Assembly (NCBI RefSeq): GCF_946885885.1 | Contig: NZ_CAMPHN010000160.1 | Coordinates: forward strand, 1-9,938 | Direction of reading: 5' to 3' | Source of the DNA: an uncultured Pseudomonas sp. | Lineage (GTDB): Bacteria; Pseudomonadota; Gammaproteobacteria; Pseudomonadales; Pseudomonadaceae | DNA length: 9,938 bases | Shown: piece after piece, positions 1 to 8,504 of the stretch | Layout of the letters: each line of letters begins with the position of its first letter | How positions within the stretch are numbered: the stretch's first letter is position 1 | Program-made: the position numbers and the translations under genes | Notes under the pieces: generated by a model | Databases searched by the model: none | Told to the model about the DNA's origin: nothing | What the model saw: only the letters and a program-made list of their open reading frames with translations

Positions 1-5
1 CATTA

Positions 6-1229
6 TCAGCCCGTGGCTAAACCCGCCGAAGCAGCCACCGGGGCTTCTCTGGGCAGTTTCAGTGTCAGCACTATCAGCAATACGCCGACACCGCTTATGG
101 CGGCATAGACCCCGGCGAAGCTGCCGCTGTGATTGGCCAATAGCCCCGCACCATAGTTGCCAAGCATGCCGCCAGTGCCTTGCATCACATTGGCGACACC
201 GAAGATGGAGACGGCCATGGCGCTGGACGATGCCAACTTGGAAACGTAAGCGGGAATAAGACCGAAGATGGGGTAGAAGGCCGTAGCGAACAGCACCGCG
301 GCGACCAGGGGCCAATGCCCCGAGGGCTGTACCACGAATATCAGCGCCGCCATCACCACGCAGCCGTACACCAGCAACATCGCCGCGCGTAAGCCGGTCC
401 GGTCCGAGAGCCAGCCGAGTGCGAGCCCGGCAAACATGCCGACGAAACCGATCACCGCCCAGACCTGAGCGCTGTATTCCACGCTAAAGCCGAGCTCGGT
501 GCGCAGATAGGACGAGAGGTAGGTCTGGAATGGAAAGGTGGCGAAGCCAATCAGGAAATTCATCGACCAGATCAACAACACCCAGGGCTTTATCAACTCC
601 AGGCGCATGCTGGGTAAGGTGACCTGGCCTGCGGTTGGCGCCAAGAGCGGCGGCGCGGTTTTGCCGAGCAAACCGCCCTTCTTGAACACCACCAGCATCA
701 GCACGGCCATGGTCATCGTCAGCAGCCCAACCCACCACCAAACCATGCGCCACTCCCCTTGCGGCGCATAAATCGGCACCAACAGGCTGTTGATCGCCAC
801 CCCGTAGCTGGTGCCGCTGGATACCAGGCCCATGGCCAAACCACGGTAGCGATAGGCGACCACCCTGGCGACGACATCGACCATAGGTACGAAGACAGTC
901 GCCGCAGTGCCTGCCAGCACGGTCAGCAATACGCCTATGACCAAGGTATTGTTCGACAACGGAATCAGCAGCAACGCCGCCGCGCAGACCGCCCCCGACG
1001 CCACAATCAACCTGCCGCCGCCGATCCTGGGCGTAAGCCAGACCGCCAGCATCGCGCAGAGCAGAAAGCCCAGCTGCGCCGAAGCGGTGATAGTGCCCAC
1101 GTAGGAAAAACCGAAACCCAGGGATGCCTGCATATCGGGCACGAGCTGGGCGAACAGATAAATCCCGAAGCCATAACTCGCCGCCACCAGGCTGGTCAAC
1201 AACACTACAATCGCAGCATTCAAACGCAT
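6..1229 (-). CDS. MFS transporter, YbfB/YjiJ-like (12 TM)
   Basis: The predicted protein has 407 residues, nearly all in hydrophobic helices, fitting a 12-helix major facilitator superfamily permease of the inner membrane. The N-terminal helix holds a small-residue/aromatic pattern (AASYGFGIYLF), and the loop before the ninth helix carries a motif-A-like GWLSDRTGLR, typical of the second half of MFS proteins. The general look is that of YbfB/YjiJ-type or related carboxylate/drug permeases; the substrate cannot be read from the sequence. I chose the ATG at 1229 because the protein starts there with a normal membrane helix and a GGGTG element lies about 7 bases upstream. The open frame runs upstream to 1373, but that extension is Cys/Pro-rich, not membrane-like, and probably untranslated. 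The gene is complete, ending in TGA at 6-8. It is on the same strand as the truncated haemoglobin, but 348 bases separate them, so it probably has its own promoter. Confidence 0.88.
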   Translation of the reverse strand: MRLNAAIVVLLTSLVAASYGFGIYLFAQLVPDMQASLGFGFSYVGTITASAQLGFLLCAMLAVWLTPRIGGGRLIVASGAVCAAALLLIPLSNNTLVIGVLLTVLAGTAATVFVPMVDVVARVVAYRYRGLAMGLVSSGTSYGVAINSLLVPIYAPQGEWRMVWWWVGLLTMTMAVLMLVVFKKGGLLGKTAPPLLAPTAGQVTLPSMRLELIKPWVLLIWSMNFLIGFATFPFQTYLSSYLRTELGFSVEYSAQVWAVIGFVGMFAGLALGWLSDRTGLRAAMLLVYGCVVMAALIFVVQPSGHWPLVAAVLFATAFYPIFGLIPAYVSKLASSSAMAVSIFGVANVMQGTGGMLGNYGAGLLANHSGSFAGVYAAISGVGVLLIVLTLKLPREAPVAASAGLATG

Positions 1230-1577
1230 GGCGAGCACCCTATGGGCTGCTGGAGTCGGCAGCAGCAAGTCAGGACAGGGGGATGAAACCGCAAAGCAAT
1301 TTCCGCGTAGACAACTGGTTAGGTACTGGTGCTCTGGACGCTCTTTGGCTTCCGAGGAAAAGACCAGACCCAACTAGCTGCGGATAGCTGCGGACCAACT
1401 CTACTGAGTGCGCAAACCGGCCGACCGATAGAAACGCCCTTCATATGCTTCCCACCGCCATATTGCATGGCTTTATCCCCTGATCTAGGCCGGGGTCAGC
1501 CGACAAGGGCTGGAAGTCAATGGCGCTGACGGGCGGGGTATGCCGAGGCTGTGTCGAGGGCAGCAATGCGGCGTCAA
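1230..1577. other. Intergenic region between haemoglobin and MFS genes
   Basis: This 348-base stretch holds no convincing gene on either strand; the short open frames crossing it have arginine-, proline- or glycine-rich compositions typical of non-coding frames in GC-rich DNA. The only clear structure is the 10-bp tandem repeat at 1375-1394. A weak interrupted dyad (GGCT..CCCC / GGGG..AGCC, about 1470-1500) could be the end of the haemoglobin transcript, but it has no T-run after it on the minus strand. I could not identify a convincing -35/-10 pair for the MFS gene. Confidence 0.5.
1375..1394. repeat. Perfect 10-bp tandem direct repeat
   Basis: TAGCTGCGGA occurs twice head to tail, and the pair is bracketed by CCAACT on both sides (1370-1375 and 1395-1400). 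It lies about 145 bases upstream of the MFS start codon. Two sites one helical turn apart are a common arrangement for a dimeric regulator, but a chance or slippage duplication explains the sequence equally well. Confidence 0.45.
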
Positions 1578-2003
1578 TCAGGCGCTGCGATGGCGATTCC
1601 GACTGGCCTGGACGATGCGCTGCGCCGGCACCCGCAGTTGCATCAGCAGGTAGTCGGCAAAGGCCGGCGGGTAGGGCTGCTGGGCGATTGCCTGGGCCAT
1701 GCAACTGAGCCAGATGTCGCTAAGGTGCTCGTCGATCGGCCATTGGGCGTGAAACGCCGGGATTGAGATGGCACCGTATTTCTCGGCGAACAGTCGCGGG
1801 CCGCCGAGCCAGCCGCTGAGGAAGCAGGCCAGTTTATCGCGCGCCAGGTCGAGATTTTCCGCGTGCAGGCGACGCAGGTCGGCGGCTTCGCTTTGTTCGT
1901 CCATCAGCCGGTAGAAATCGCCGGCCAGCCGTTGCAGGCCGTCGATGCCGCCAGCGGCGCGGTAAGAGGCGTCGCCCACGCCGTAGGGGATTTGTTCGTT
2001 CAT
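1578..2003 (-). CDS. Group II truncated haemoglobin (TrHbO type)
   Basis: This is a 141-residue globin of the 2-on-2 fold, binding haem and small ligands such as O2 or NO in the cytoplasm. By alignment from memory with group II proteins, Phe30-Tyr31 (DFYRLMD) are the B9/B10 positions with the distal Tyr B10, His47 (RRLHAEN) falls at CD1, the E helix carries DKLACFLSGWLGGPRLF, His85 (AFHAQWPI) is the proximal haem ligand F8, and Trp98 (DIWLSCM) is the Trp G8 that defines groups II and III. Length is normal for the family. The ATG at 2003 is preceded by AAGAG at a good distance. The gene lies downstream of dauR on the same strand, separated by 366 bases containing two intergenic repeats, so co-transcription is doubtful. 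Group II globins are linked to oxygen or nitrosative stress and oxidative metabolism; the physiological role here is not shown. Confidence 0.92.
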   Translation of the reverse strand: MNEQIPYGVGDASYRAAGGIDGLQRLAGDFYRLMDEQSEAADLRRLHAENLDLARDKLACFLSGWLGGPRLFAEKYGAISIPAFHAQWPIDEHLSDIWLSCMAQAIAQQPYPPAFADYLLMQLRVPAQRIVQASRNRHRSA

Positions 2004-2076
2004 GCTGGACTCTTGGTTAACGGTTGAAGCGCAATGCTATCGATCCGGCCTTCAACCGGGTTAAGCAGGTGGCTAT

Positions 2077-2162
2077 TGTGGGAGCCAGCTTGCTGGCGAT
2101 CCGGCGGTATTTGCAGATCGAAAGCATCGCCGGGACGCCGGATCGCAGCAAGCGGTCTCTTA
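2077..2162. repeat. REPIN: paired pseudomonad REP sequences
   Basis: The left arm, 2077-2100, begins TGTGGGAGCC and ends GCTGGCGAT, a classic Pseudomonas REP word with its own small hairpin (GCCAGC TT GCTGGC, 2084-2097). The right arm, 2141-2162, is a degraded inverted copy (GATCGCAGCAAGCGGTCTC). Between them an 11-bp perfect inverted repeat, GCGATCCGGCG (2096-2106) with CGCCGGATCGC (2136-2146), holds the two halves together. Such REP doublets are non-autonomous elements moved by RAYT transposases encoded elsewhere in the genome; none is encoded in this window. It sits between dauR and the haemoglobin gene. Confidence 0.8.
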
Positions 2163-2192
2163 TCAAAACCCGTTGTTGTGGCTGAAATCCAT

Positions 2193-2272
2193 GATGGGTT
2201 ACGGCGCGGTTATTCCACTGGCAGCAGGTCGATTTGGGCGCGCCTAACCTGCGCGGCCCAACCCATCCTACG
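2193..2272. repeat. Dispersed intergenic repeat with GATGGGTT/AACCCATC ends
   Basis: GATGGGTT (2193-2200) is the exact inverse of AACCCATC (2260-2267), followed by CTACG. Read on the minus strand the right end is CGTAGGATGGGTT, a word I recognise as the border of dispersed intergenic repeats common in pseudomonads and other proteobacteria. The enclosed ~60 bases have no open frame of note. With the adjacent REPIN it fills most of the 366-base gap between dauR and the haemoglobin gene; nothing else is visible there. Confidence 0.5.
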
Positions 2273-2369
2273 GTCTGGCCAGTTGTCGCGCAGGCCGTCG
2301 AGGTCACCGGTGGCGCGGGATCGCCGAGACAAATCAAGCTATTGCGGGCCGAATCCATAGGCGCGCGGT

Positions 2370-3002
2370 TCAGGCTTCGCCCTTGATCTCTTTCAGGTGT
2401 TTGTACACGGTGGCGCGGCCCATGTTCAGCACATTGGCCACGTAGTTGGCGGCGCTCTTGCCCTTGAACGCGCCCTCGGCGTGCAGCGCCTCGACCAGCT
2501 CGCGTTTGTGTTCGCGGGTCAGCAGGTTGAGGCCGAGTTGGCGTTGGCGCAGCCAGTTGTGCAGGAAGGTGTTGATGCGTTCCTGCCAGTCGTCGCGAAA
2601 CAGCGCATCCGGTTGTGAAATTAGTCTGACGGGGGCGAGGAACAGATCCAGCGCCTGTTTGGCGCTTTCGAACAGCGAGATATTCAGGTTGATGCACAGC
2701 ACCGCGACAGGCACGCCATGGCCGTCGCGCAGCACGGTGCTGACCGAGCGGATCTTCTGTCCGTCCCAGTTGAGTTTCTCGTAGGGACCGATGTTGCGTT
2801 CGTCCACATCCTCGCTGCGCATGCCCTCTAAGGCGGCGTCGTCGCCGATTTCGCGCTTGGAGATGTTGTTGGCGATGTAGTCGATCTTTTGCGTGCGCAG
2901 GTCGTGCAGCACCACTTCGGCATGGGGGAAGAACAGCGTGGCGATGGCGTCGGCGATGGCGCGGAAATTATCCAGGGCGGGGTCGTGGCGGGGCGCGGTC
3001 AT
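2370..3002 (-). CDS. dauR: DauR, PAS-like/HTH regulator of D-arginine catabolism
   Basis: The 210-residue protein has the two-part build of the YheO/DauR family: an N-terminal PAS-like ligand domain (about residues 10-125, with FPHAEVVLHDL, NNISKREIG and PVAVLCINLN) and a C-terminal helix-turn-helix (about 160-208, ending NYVANVLNMGRATVYKHLKE). In P. aeruginosa DauR is the local regulator of dauBAR, reported as a repressor relieved by D- or L-arginine; here the same gene order supports the name. I chose the ATG at 3002 (MTAPRHDP) because AAGAG precedes it and the length fits the family. The frame is open to 3047, but those 15 codons overlap the hairpin after dauA and are Arg-rich. It is the third gene of the unit, 81 bases after dauA, across a strong hairpin that may reduce its expression relative to dauBA. 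Confidence 0.9.
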   Translation of the reverse strand: MTAPRHDPALDNFRAIADAIATLFFPHAEVVLHDLRTQKIDYIANNISKREIGDDAALEGMRSEDVDERNIGPYEKLNWDGQKIRSVSTVLRDGHGVPVAVLCINLNISLFESAKQALDLFLAPVRLISQPDALFRDDWQERINTFLHNWLRQRQLGLNLLTREHKRELVEALHAEGAFKGKSAANYVANVLNMGRATVYKHLKEIKGEA

Positions 3003-3040
3003 GCGGCGGGCTCTTGTTTCTCGGGCGGCGTTGCGAGTGT

Positions 3041-3083
3041 GCCGCAAAGCGCCCGAGGCGTCATCCTCGGGCGCTGCGGCTTT

Positions 3084-3084
<1 letters not shown>
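3041..3084. terminator. Strong hairpin between dauA and dauR
   Basis: GCCGCAAAGCGCCCGAGG (3041-3058) pairs with CCTCGGGCGCTGCGGC (3065-3080) over 16 base pairs, with a two-base AA bulge and a six-base loop. On the plus strand the stem is followed by TTTT (3081-3084), an intrinsic-terminator shape, though no plus-strand gene ends here. On the minus strand, in the direction of the dau genes, the stem follows four A residues and is not followed by a clear T-run, so it may act as a partial terminator, an RNA-processing point or a 3'-end stabiliser for the dauBA message. Confidence 0.65.
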
Positions 3085-5170
<2,086 letters not shown>

Positions 5171-5218
5171 GGGGCGCTCCAGATGGGTTGAACAATAATT
5201 CTATTCTGGATTTTGTTG

Positions 5219-5246
5219 TCTATATGGGCAACCCCGATCGCGCCAA
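5219..5246 (-). promoter_or_regulatory. Candidate sigma-70 promoter of dauBAR
   Basis: On the minus strand TTGGCG (5246-5241) and TATAGA (5224-5219) are separated by 16 bases, both close to consensus. Transcription would begin near 5212 and leave a leader of about 40 bases before the dauB ATG. The leader is unusually AT-rich (5190-5220) and holds loosely matched AACAA/TTGTT arms, a possible site for DauR. This is an inference from sequence shape only. Confidence 0.45.
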
Positions 5247-5592
5247 CTTGATATGCCGCTGCGACGTCCGTTACTCCTGCGGGTCGGGCAGGCTCTCCAT
5301 GATTACCCTTTATCGAGTAGGGGCTTTTCTTGTTTTTGTAGGGGAATGCCTACTGGAGATAGGGGGTTGCTGATCGACTGTTTACTCAGGCGCTCTGTAT
5401 TCTGCGGCCACAGCCTAGTGTCGTGACTACCTTCATGTGTCGGCTCAATACCGGGCTGGGTGGGAGGGGCTTTAGCCGCGATGTTTTCAGCGCCTTTGAG
5501 GTCGATCGCGGCTAAAGCGGGGGGCCGCCCAGCGGAGCGCCGCCCGGCCCTTCCCACGGAAATCGACAAATGATTCGTGTCGCGGCACTAGT
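5247..5592. other. Intergenic region between dauB and the sensor kinase
   Basis: Of the 501 bases between dauB and the kinase, this part contains no credible gene. The short open frames here lack ribosome-binding sites and run through the REPIN. Apart from that repeat (5460-5557) I see a small inverted repeat AGTAGG (5317-5322) with CCTACT (5349-5354) around a T-rich stretch, without any clear function. Confidence 0.5.
5460..5557. repeat. REPIN-like inverted repeat with one expanded arm
   Basis: GTGGGAGGGGCTTTAGCCGCGAT (5460-5482 region) is a known type of pseudomonad REP word. Its inner 14 bases, GCTTTAGCCGCGAT (5469-5482), are repeated exactly in inverse as ATCGCGGCTAAAGC (5505-5518), and the outer GTGGGAGGGGC reappears imperfectly in inverse as GGCCCTTCCCAC ending at 5557. 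Between the two parts of the right arm lie roughly 27 extra bases of almost pure G and C (from 5519), with CCGCCC occurring twice, which the left arm lacks. Confidence 0.75.
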
Positions 5593-5622
5593 TTGGTATT
5601 CCTGGTTACCCAGGATCGTAAT
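5593..5622 (+). promoter_or_regulatory. Candidate promoter of the kinase/regulator genes with a dyad
   Basis: TTGGTA (5593-5598) and CGTAAT (5617-5622) are 18 bases apart, each matching four of six consensus bases. A perfect dyad, TCCTGG-TTAC-CCAGGA (5600-5615), fills the spacer, where a bound regulator would block or reshape RNA polymerase access. The kinase ATG follows about 50 bases later. Both elements are modest and unproven. Confidence 0.35.
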
Positions 5623-5671
5623 TGAGCCGGGGAGTTGCTTGAGTCTGGGACGCTAGGGGCCGGGAGTATAG

Positions 5672-7408
5672 ATGCGACAGTATGGCGGCGGGCACTTGGT
5701 GCGAGGGGACGTTAGCCTCTCCTTCCTAGGCGGAGGGTTGCTGGCTGCGGCGGCTGTGGGATTGCTGGTTTTCCTGCTTTTTCAGGTCCAGGCGATCAAT
5801 TGGCGCGAGCACGACGAAACCCGTGATGCGATTCGTCAGCTGCAAGAGCTCGATGCGCAATTGAACGTCCGATTGCTGATGGCGCGTCAGGATCTGCCCC
5901 AGAAAGACCGCGCTATCGCCAGCATCGAGGCGCGCATTCGTGAAACCGAAGACCGTCTGTTCGGCGATATCAAAGCCAGCGGTTCCAGCCCGACCGATTC
6001 CGCTCGGCTCGGTCGGGCTGACGAAGTGACCTTGGTGCTGGAGTACTACGCGGCCAAAAGCCAGAAACAGGAATTTATCGAACAGTTCCTGGCCCTGAAT
6101 GCCGGACTAAAGGAGACGGTCGATCTAGCCATCTTCGGGATCGAGCGCATAGCCAGTTTTACCCAGGCGAAAGACCGGATCGATGGCTTACGCATGGCGT
6201 TGTTCACCTATCTATATGATGGCAGCGAGGGGTCGGCGAAGAGTCTACAGGCGCAACTGGACGCTATTCGCCAAGACCACGCCATGTTTGGCGATGTGCA
6301 AGCGCTGGTGGATATCCTGACTACCGATATCACCTACATATTGCAGCAGTTACCCAGCAGGGATGCGGCGTTATTGGGCGTCGTCAATGCGCCGATGTCC
6401 GCACTCGACGATATTTTGAATGCTTACACCCAGCGCTCTTCCGATGATTTTCGGCGCGCGGAAACCTATCGTCTGGCGTTGATCGCTTATGCCTCGATAT
6501 TGCTTTTCGTGCTGCTGCTCCTGTCGCTACGCCTGCGCCACAGTTATGCGACCCTGGAAACTCAGGTGGGCGAACGCACTCAGCAACTGGCCAAAGCCTA
6601 CGATGAACTCAAACAATCCCAATTGCAGATCATGCAGGCCGAGAAGATGGCTTCTCTGGGCCAGATGGTGGCCGGGGTTGCCCATGAGATCAACACGCCG
6701 CTCGGCTTCTCATCCAGCAACGTGGAGATCGTGCGCGAACGCCTCGGTGAGATGGGGGTGGTGTTCGATCGCTTCGTCGATAAGATGGCCGATGGCATGG
6801 CGGCAATCGACCCGGAAATGGTGATGCGTGCCCGGCAATTACAGAATGAGGGTTGCCGGCAGGAGATGATGGAATTGCTCGAAGCCACCGCCGAGGGGTT
6901 GAATCAGATCAGTGAGCTGGTCAAGAGTCTGCGGGATTTCAGCCGCCTCGATCGCGGCAAGAATGACCGCGTAGATCTCAACAAGGGTATTGATGACGTG
7001 TTGCGAATCGCCAACAACACCTTGAGTAACGCCAATGCCCGGGTGCATCGCGATTATGCCGAGCTGCCGCTGGTGGAGTGCGGTCCCTCGCAGATCAACC
7101 AGGTCCTCCTCAATCTTATCGTCAATGCCGCCCAGGCTCTTCCGGAGCAGGGCGGCAACATCGCGGTGCGTACGCGGGTGAATGGACGCTTCGTCGAGAT
7201 ATCGGTAGAAGATGACGGCCATGGTATTCCGGCCGACCTTTTGCCGAGAATTTTCGATCCATTCGTCACCACCAAGGAAATAGGCAAGGGGACCGGGTTG
7301 GGGTTGTCCACTGCTTATCAGATCGTCCAGGACCACGGCGGCGCGCTCACGGTGGAATCGACGCCAGGGACGGGGACTTCTTTCACTCTCAGCTTGCCGG
7401 TTATCTGA
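5672..7408 (+). CDS. Membrane sensor histidine kinase with DAHL-type sensor
   Basis: The 578-residue protein has one membrane helix at about 16-38, a periplasmic region of some 225 residues, a second helix at about 267-287, a short coiled coil (290-325) and a cytosolic kinase. The periplasmic part is predicted all helical; QELDAQLNVRLLMARQDLP and KQEFIEQFLALNAGLKETV resemble the double all-helical ligand-binding (DAHL) domain. The phosphoacceptor is His338 in AGVAHEINTPLG; the N box is QVLLNLIVNAAQAL (478-490), the G1 box EDDGHGIP (513-520), the F box FDPF (528-531), and the G2 box GKGTGLGL (538-545). All catalytic motifs are intact, so an active autokinase is expected. GGGAG five bases before the ATG supports this start. 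It is translated just ahead of the double-receiver protein, its probable partner. The ligand cannot be told from the sequence. Confidence 0.9.
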   Translation: MRQYGGGHLVRGDVSLSFLGGGLLAAAAVGLLVFLLFQVQAINWREHDETRDAIRQLQELDAQLNVRLLMARQDLPQKDRAIASIEARIRETEDRLFGDIKASGSSPTDSARLGRADEVTLVLEYYAAKSQKQEFIEQFLALNAGLKETVDLAIFGIERIASFTQAKDRIDGLRMALFTYLYDGSEGSAKSLQAQLDAIRQDHAMFGDVQALVDILTTDITYILQQLPSRDAALLGVVNAPMSALDDILNAYTQRSSDDFRRAETYRLALIAYASILLFVLLLLSLRLRHSYATLETQVGERTQQLAKAYDELKQSQLQIMQAEKMASLGQMVAGVAHEINTPLGFSSSNVEIVRERLGEMGVVFDRFVDKMADGMAAIDPEMVMRARQLQNEGCRQEMMELLEATAEGLNQISELVKSLRDFSRLDRGKNDRVDLNKGIDDVLRIANNTLSNANARVHRDYAELPLVECGPSQINQVLLNLIVNAAQALPEQGGNIAVRTRVNGRFVEISVEDDGHGIPADLLPRIFDPFVTTKEIGKGTGLGLSTAYQIVQDHGGALTVESTPGTGTSFTLSLPVI

Positions 7409-7410
7409 AT

Positions 7411-8373
7411 ATGTCAGCCATTCCTGTTCAAGAAATGCCCGAAAAGGCCACGGTGCTGTTCGTCGATGACGAACGCTTCATCCTGATGAGCCTTACCTCG
7501 TTGTTTCGCAGCAGTTACCGGGTATTGAGTACGACGGATCCCAAGGAGGCGCTGGAGATCGTGCGCAGGGAGAAAGTCGATGTCATCGTCAGCGACCAGC
7601 GCATGCCGCAGATGCTCGGGGCCGAGCTGCTGCGACAGGTGCGCAGGATTTCCCCCAGCACGATGCGCATCCTCTTGACCGGCTACTCCGACATGCCATC
7701 GGTGATCAGTTCGATCAACGATGGCGAAGTATTCCGTTTTATCAATAAGCCCTGGTCCAACGACGAAATACGTACGTTGCTGGCCAATGCCGTGCAGATC
7801 GCGCGTAACACCCTGGGCGTCGTACCGCGGGAGATCGAACCGGAAGACGATGGCCAAACGCCTGTCCAGCCCCTCAGCCCGATCGATGCGAGCGTTCTGG
7901 TGATCGATGACGAAGGGGATTTGCTGGAGGTCTGCCTGGAAGCCATGGGCGATTCGCCCCGCTGCTTCGTCGCCCGCGATCTGGAGAGCGCCTTGCGGGT
8001 AATCGATCGGGAGAAGGTCGATATCATCGTTTCCGATGTCAGTGTGGCCGGCCAGGACGTCAGCGACTTCGTCAAGGTACTCAAGGCGATGAACCCGGCG
8101 ATATCCACCATCGTCACCTCACGCAACCTGGATTCCTCTATCGCGATCAATCTGATCAACGAAGGGCAGATCTATCGCTACCTGAAACGGCCGGTGCAGA
8201 AGGGCATGATGCGCTTGAGCCTGATGTCGGCCGCTCGCCATGTCGATAACGTGCGTGCCGTACCCGCGCTAAAACAACGACACATAGTGGCGGATATCAA
8301 TCAAATTCATGACCAGATTCTGTTCAGGCGGCTACTCACCCGTTATTGGCCTTTCTGCAATACGGAGCCCTGA
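7411..8373 (+). CDS. Response regulator with two receiver domains, no output domain
   Basis: The 320-residue protein is two CheY-like receivers in series. Receiver 1 (about 14-135) has acidic Asp19-Asp20, phospho-acceptor Asp62 (VSDQRMP), Thr90 (LLTGY) and Lys113 (INKPW), the last motif being typical of the receivers of RpfG/HupR-like proteins. Receiver 2 (about 160-280) has Asp166-Asp167, Asp209 (IVSDVSV), Thr236 and Lys259 (LKRP), so both look able to accept phosphate. The last 40 residues are a charged tail with no recognised DNA-binding, GGDEF, EAL or HD-GYP domain. The start lies two bases after the kinase stop with no clear ribosome site, so translational coupling is likely. It may be a phosphate shuttle, a sink, or act through protein contacts. 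I checked the other frames of the tail and found no continuation, so a simple frameshift is unlikely. Confidence 0.9.
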   Translation: MSAIPVQEMPEKATVLFVDDERFILMSLTSLFRSSYRVLSTTDPKEALEIVRREKVDVIVSDQRMPQMLGAELLRQVRRISPSTMRILLTGYSDMPSVISSINDGEVFRFINKPWSNDEIRTLLANAVQIARNTLGVVPREIEPEDDGQTPVQPLSPIDASVLVIDDEGDLLEVCLEAMGDSPRCFVARDLESALRVIDREKVDIIVSDVSVAGQDVSDFVKVLKAMNPAISTIVTSRNLDSSIAINLINEGQIYRYLKRPVQKGMMRLSLMSAARHVDNVRAVPALKQRHIVADINQIHDQILFRRLLTRYWPFCNTEP

Positions 8374-8504
8374 GGCACCTATTAAGACCCACCGCTATCC
8401 CTTGTTTGCGATCGATGGCGGTGCGAACTGTTGATGCGTTATGACGTTCATTCCTGGCCTCCATTGCCAAAACTTTCAAATAAGTCTCCAGCACTGGTAT
8501 TGAT

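Noticed and set aside
1230..1373. N-terminal extension of the MFS protein by 48 residues
   Set aside because: The extension is Cys/Pro-rich and ends just before a normal first membrane helix with its own ATG and ribosome-binding-like GGGTG.
2017..2697. 226-residue minus-strand open frame overlapping dauR
   Set aside because: It is Arg/Pro/Gln-rich in the overlap and then runs through the REPIN and other repeats; it has no recognisable domain and overlaps a well-supported gene in another frame.
5190..5220. DauR operator as a dyad in the dauB leader
   Set aside because: Only five bases per arm match exactly (AACAA/TTGTT) in an AT-rich stretch; too weak to annotate as a separate site.
5583..5598. 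Possible sigma-54 promoter (GGCAC...TGGTA) upstream of the kinase
   Set aside because: The spacing puts GT, not the required GC, at the -12 position.
8260..8373. Frameshift removing an output domain from the response regulator
   Set aside because: The other two forward frames meet stop codons quickly and do not continue the protein family or encode a recognisable domain.
8390..8423. Terminator after the response regulator
   Set aside because: The CACCGC/GCGGTG stem has a long loop and no T-run.
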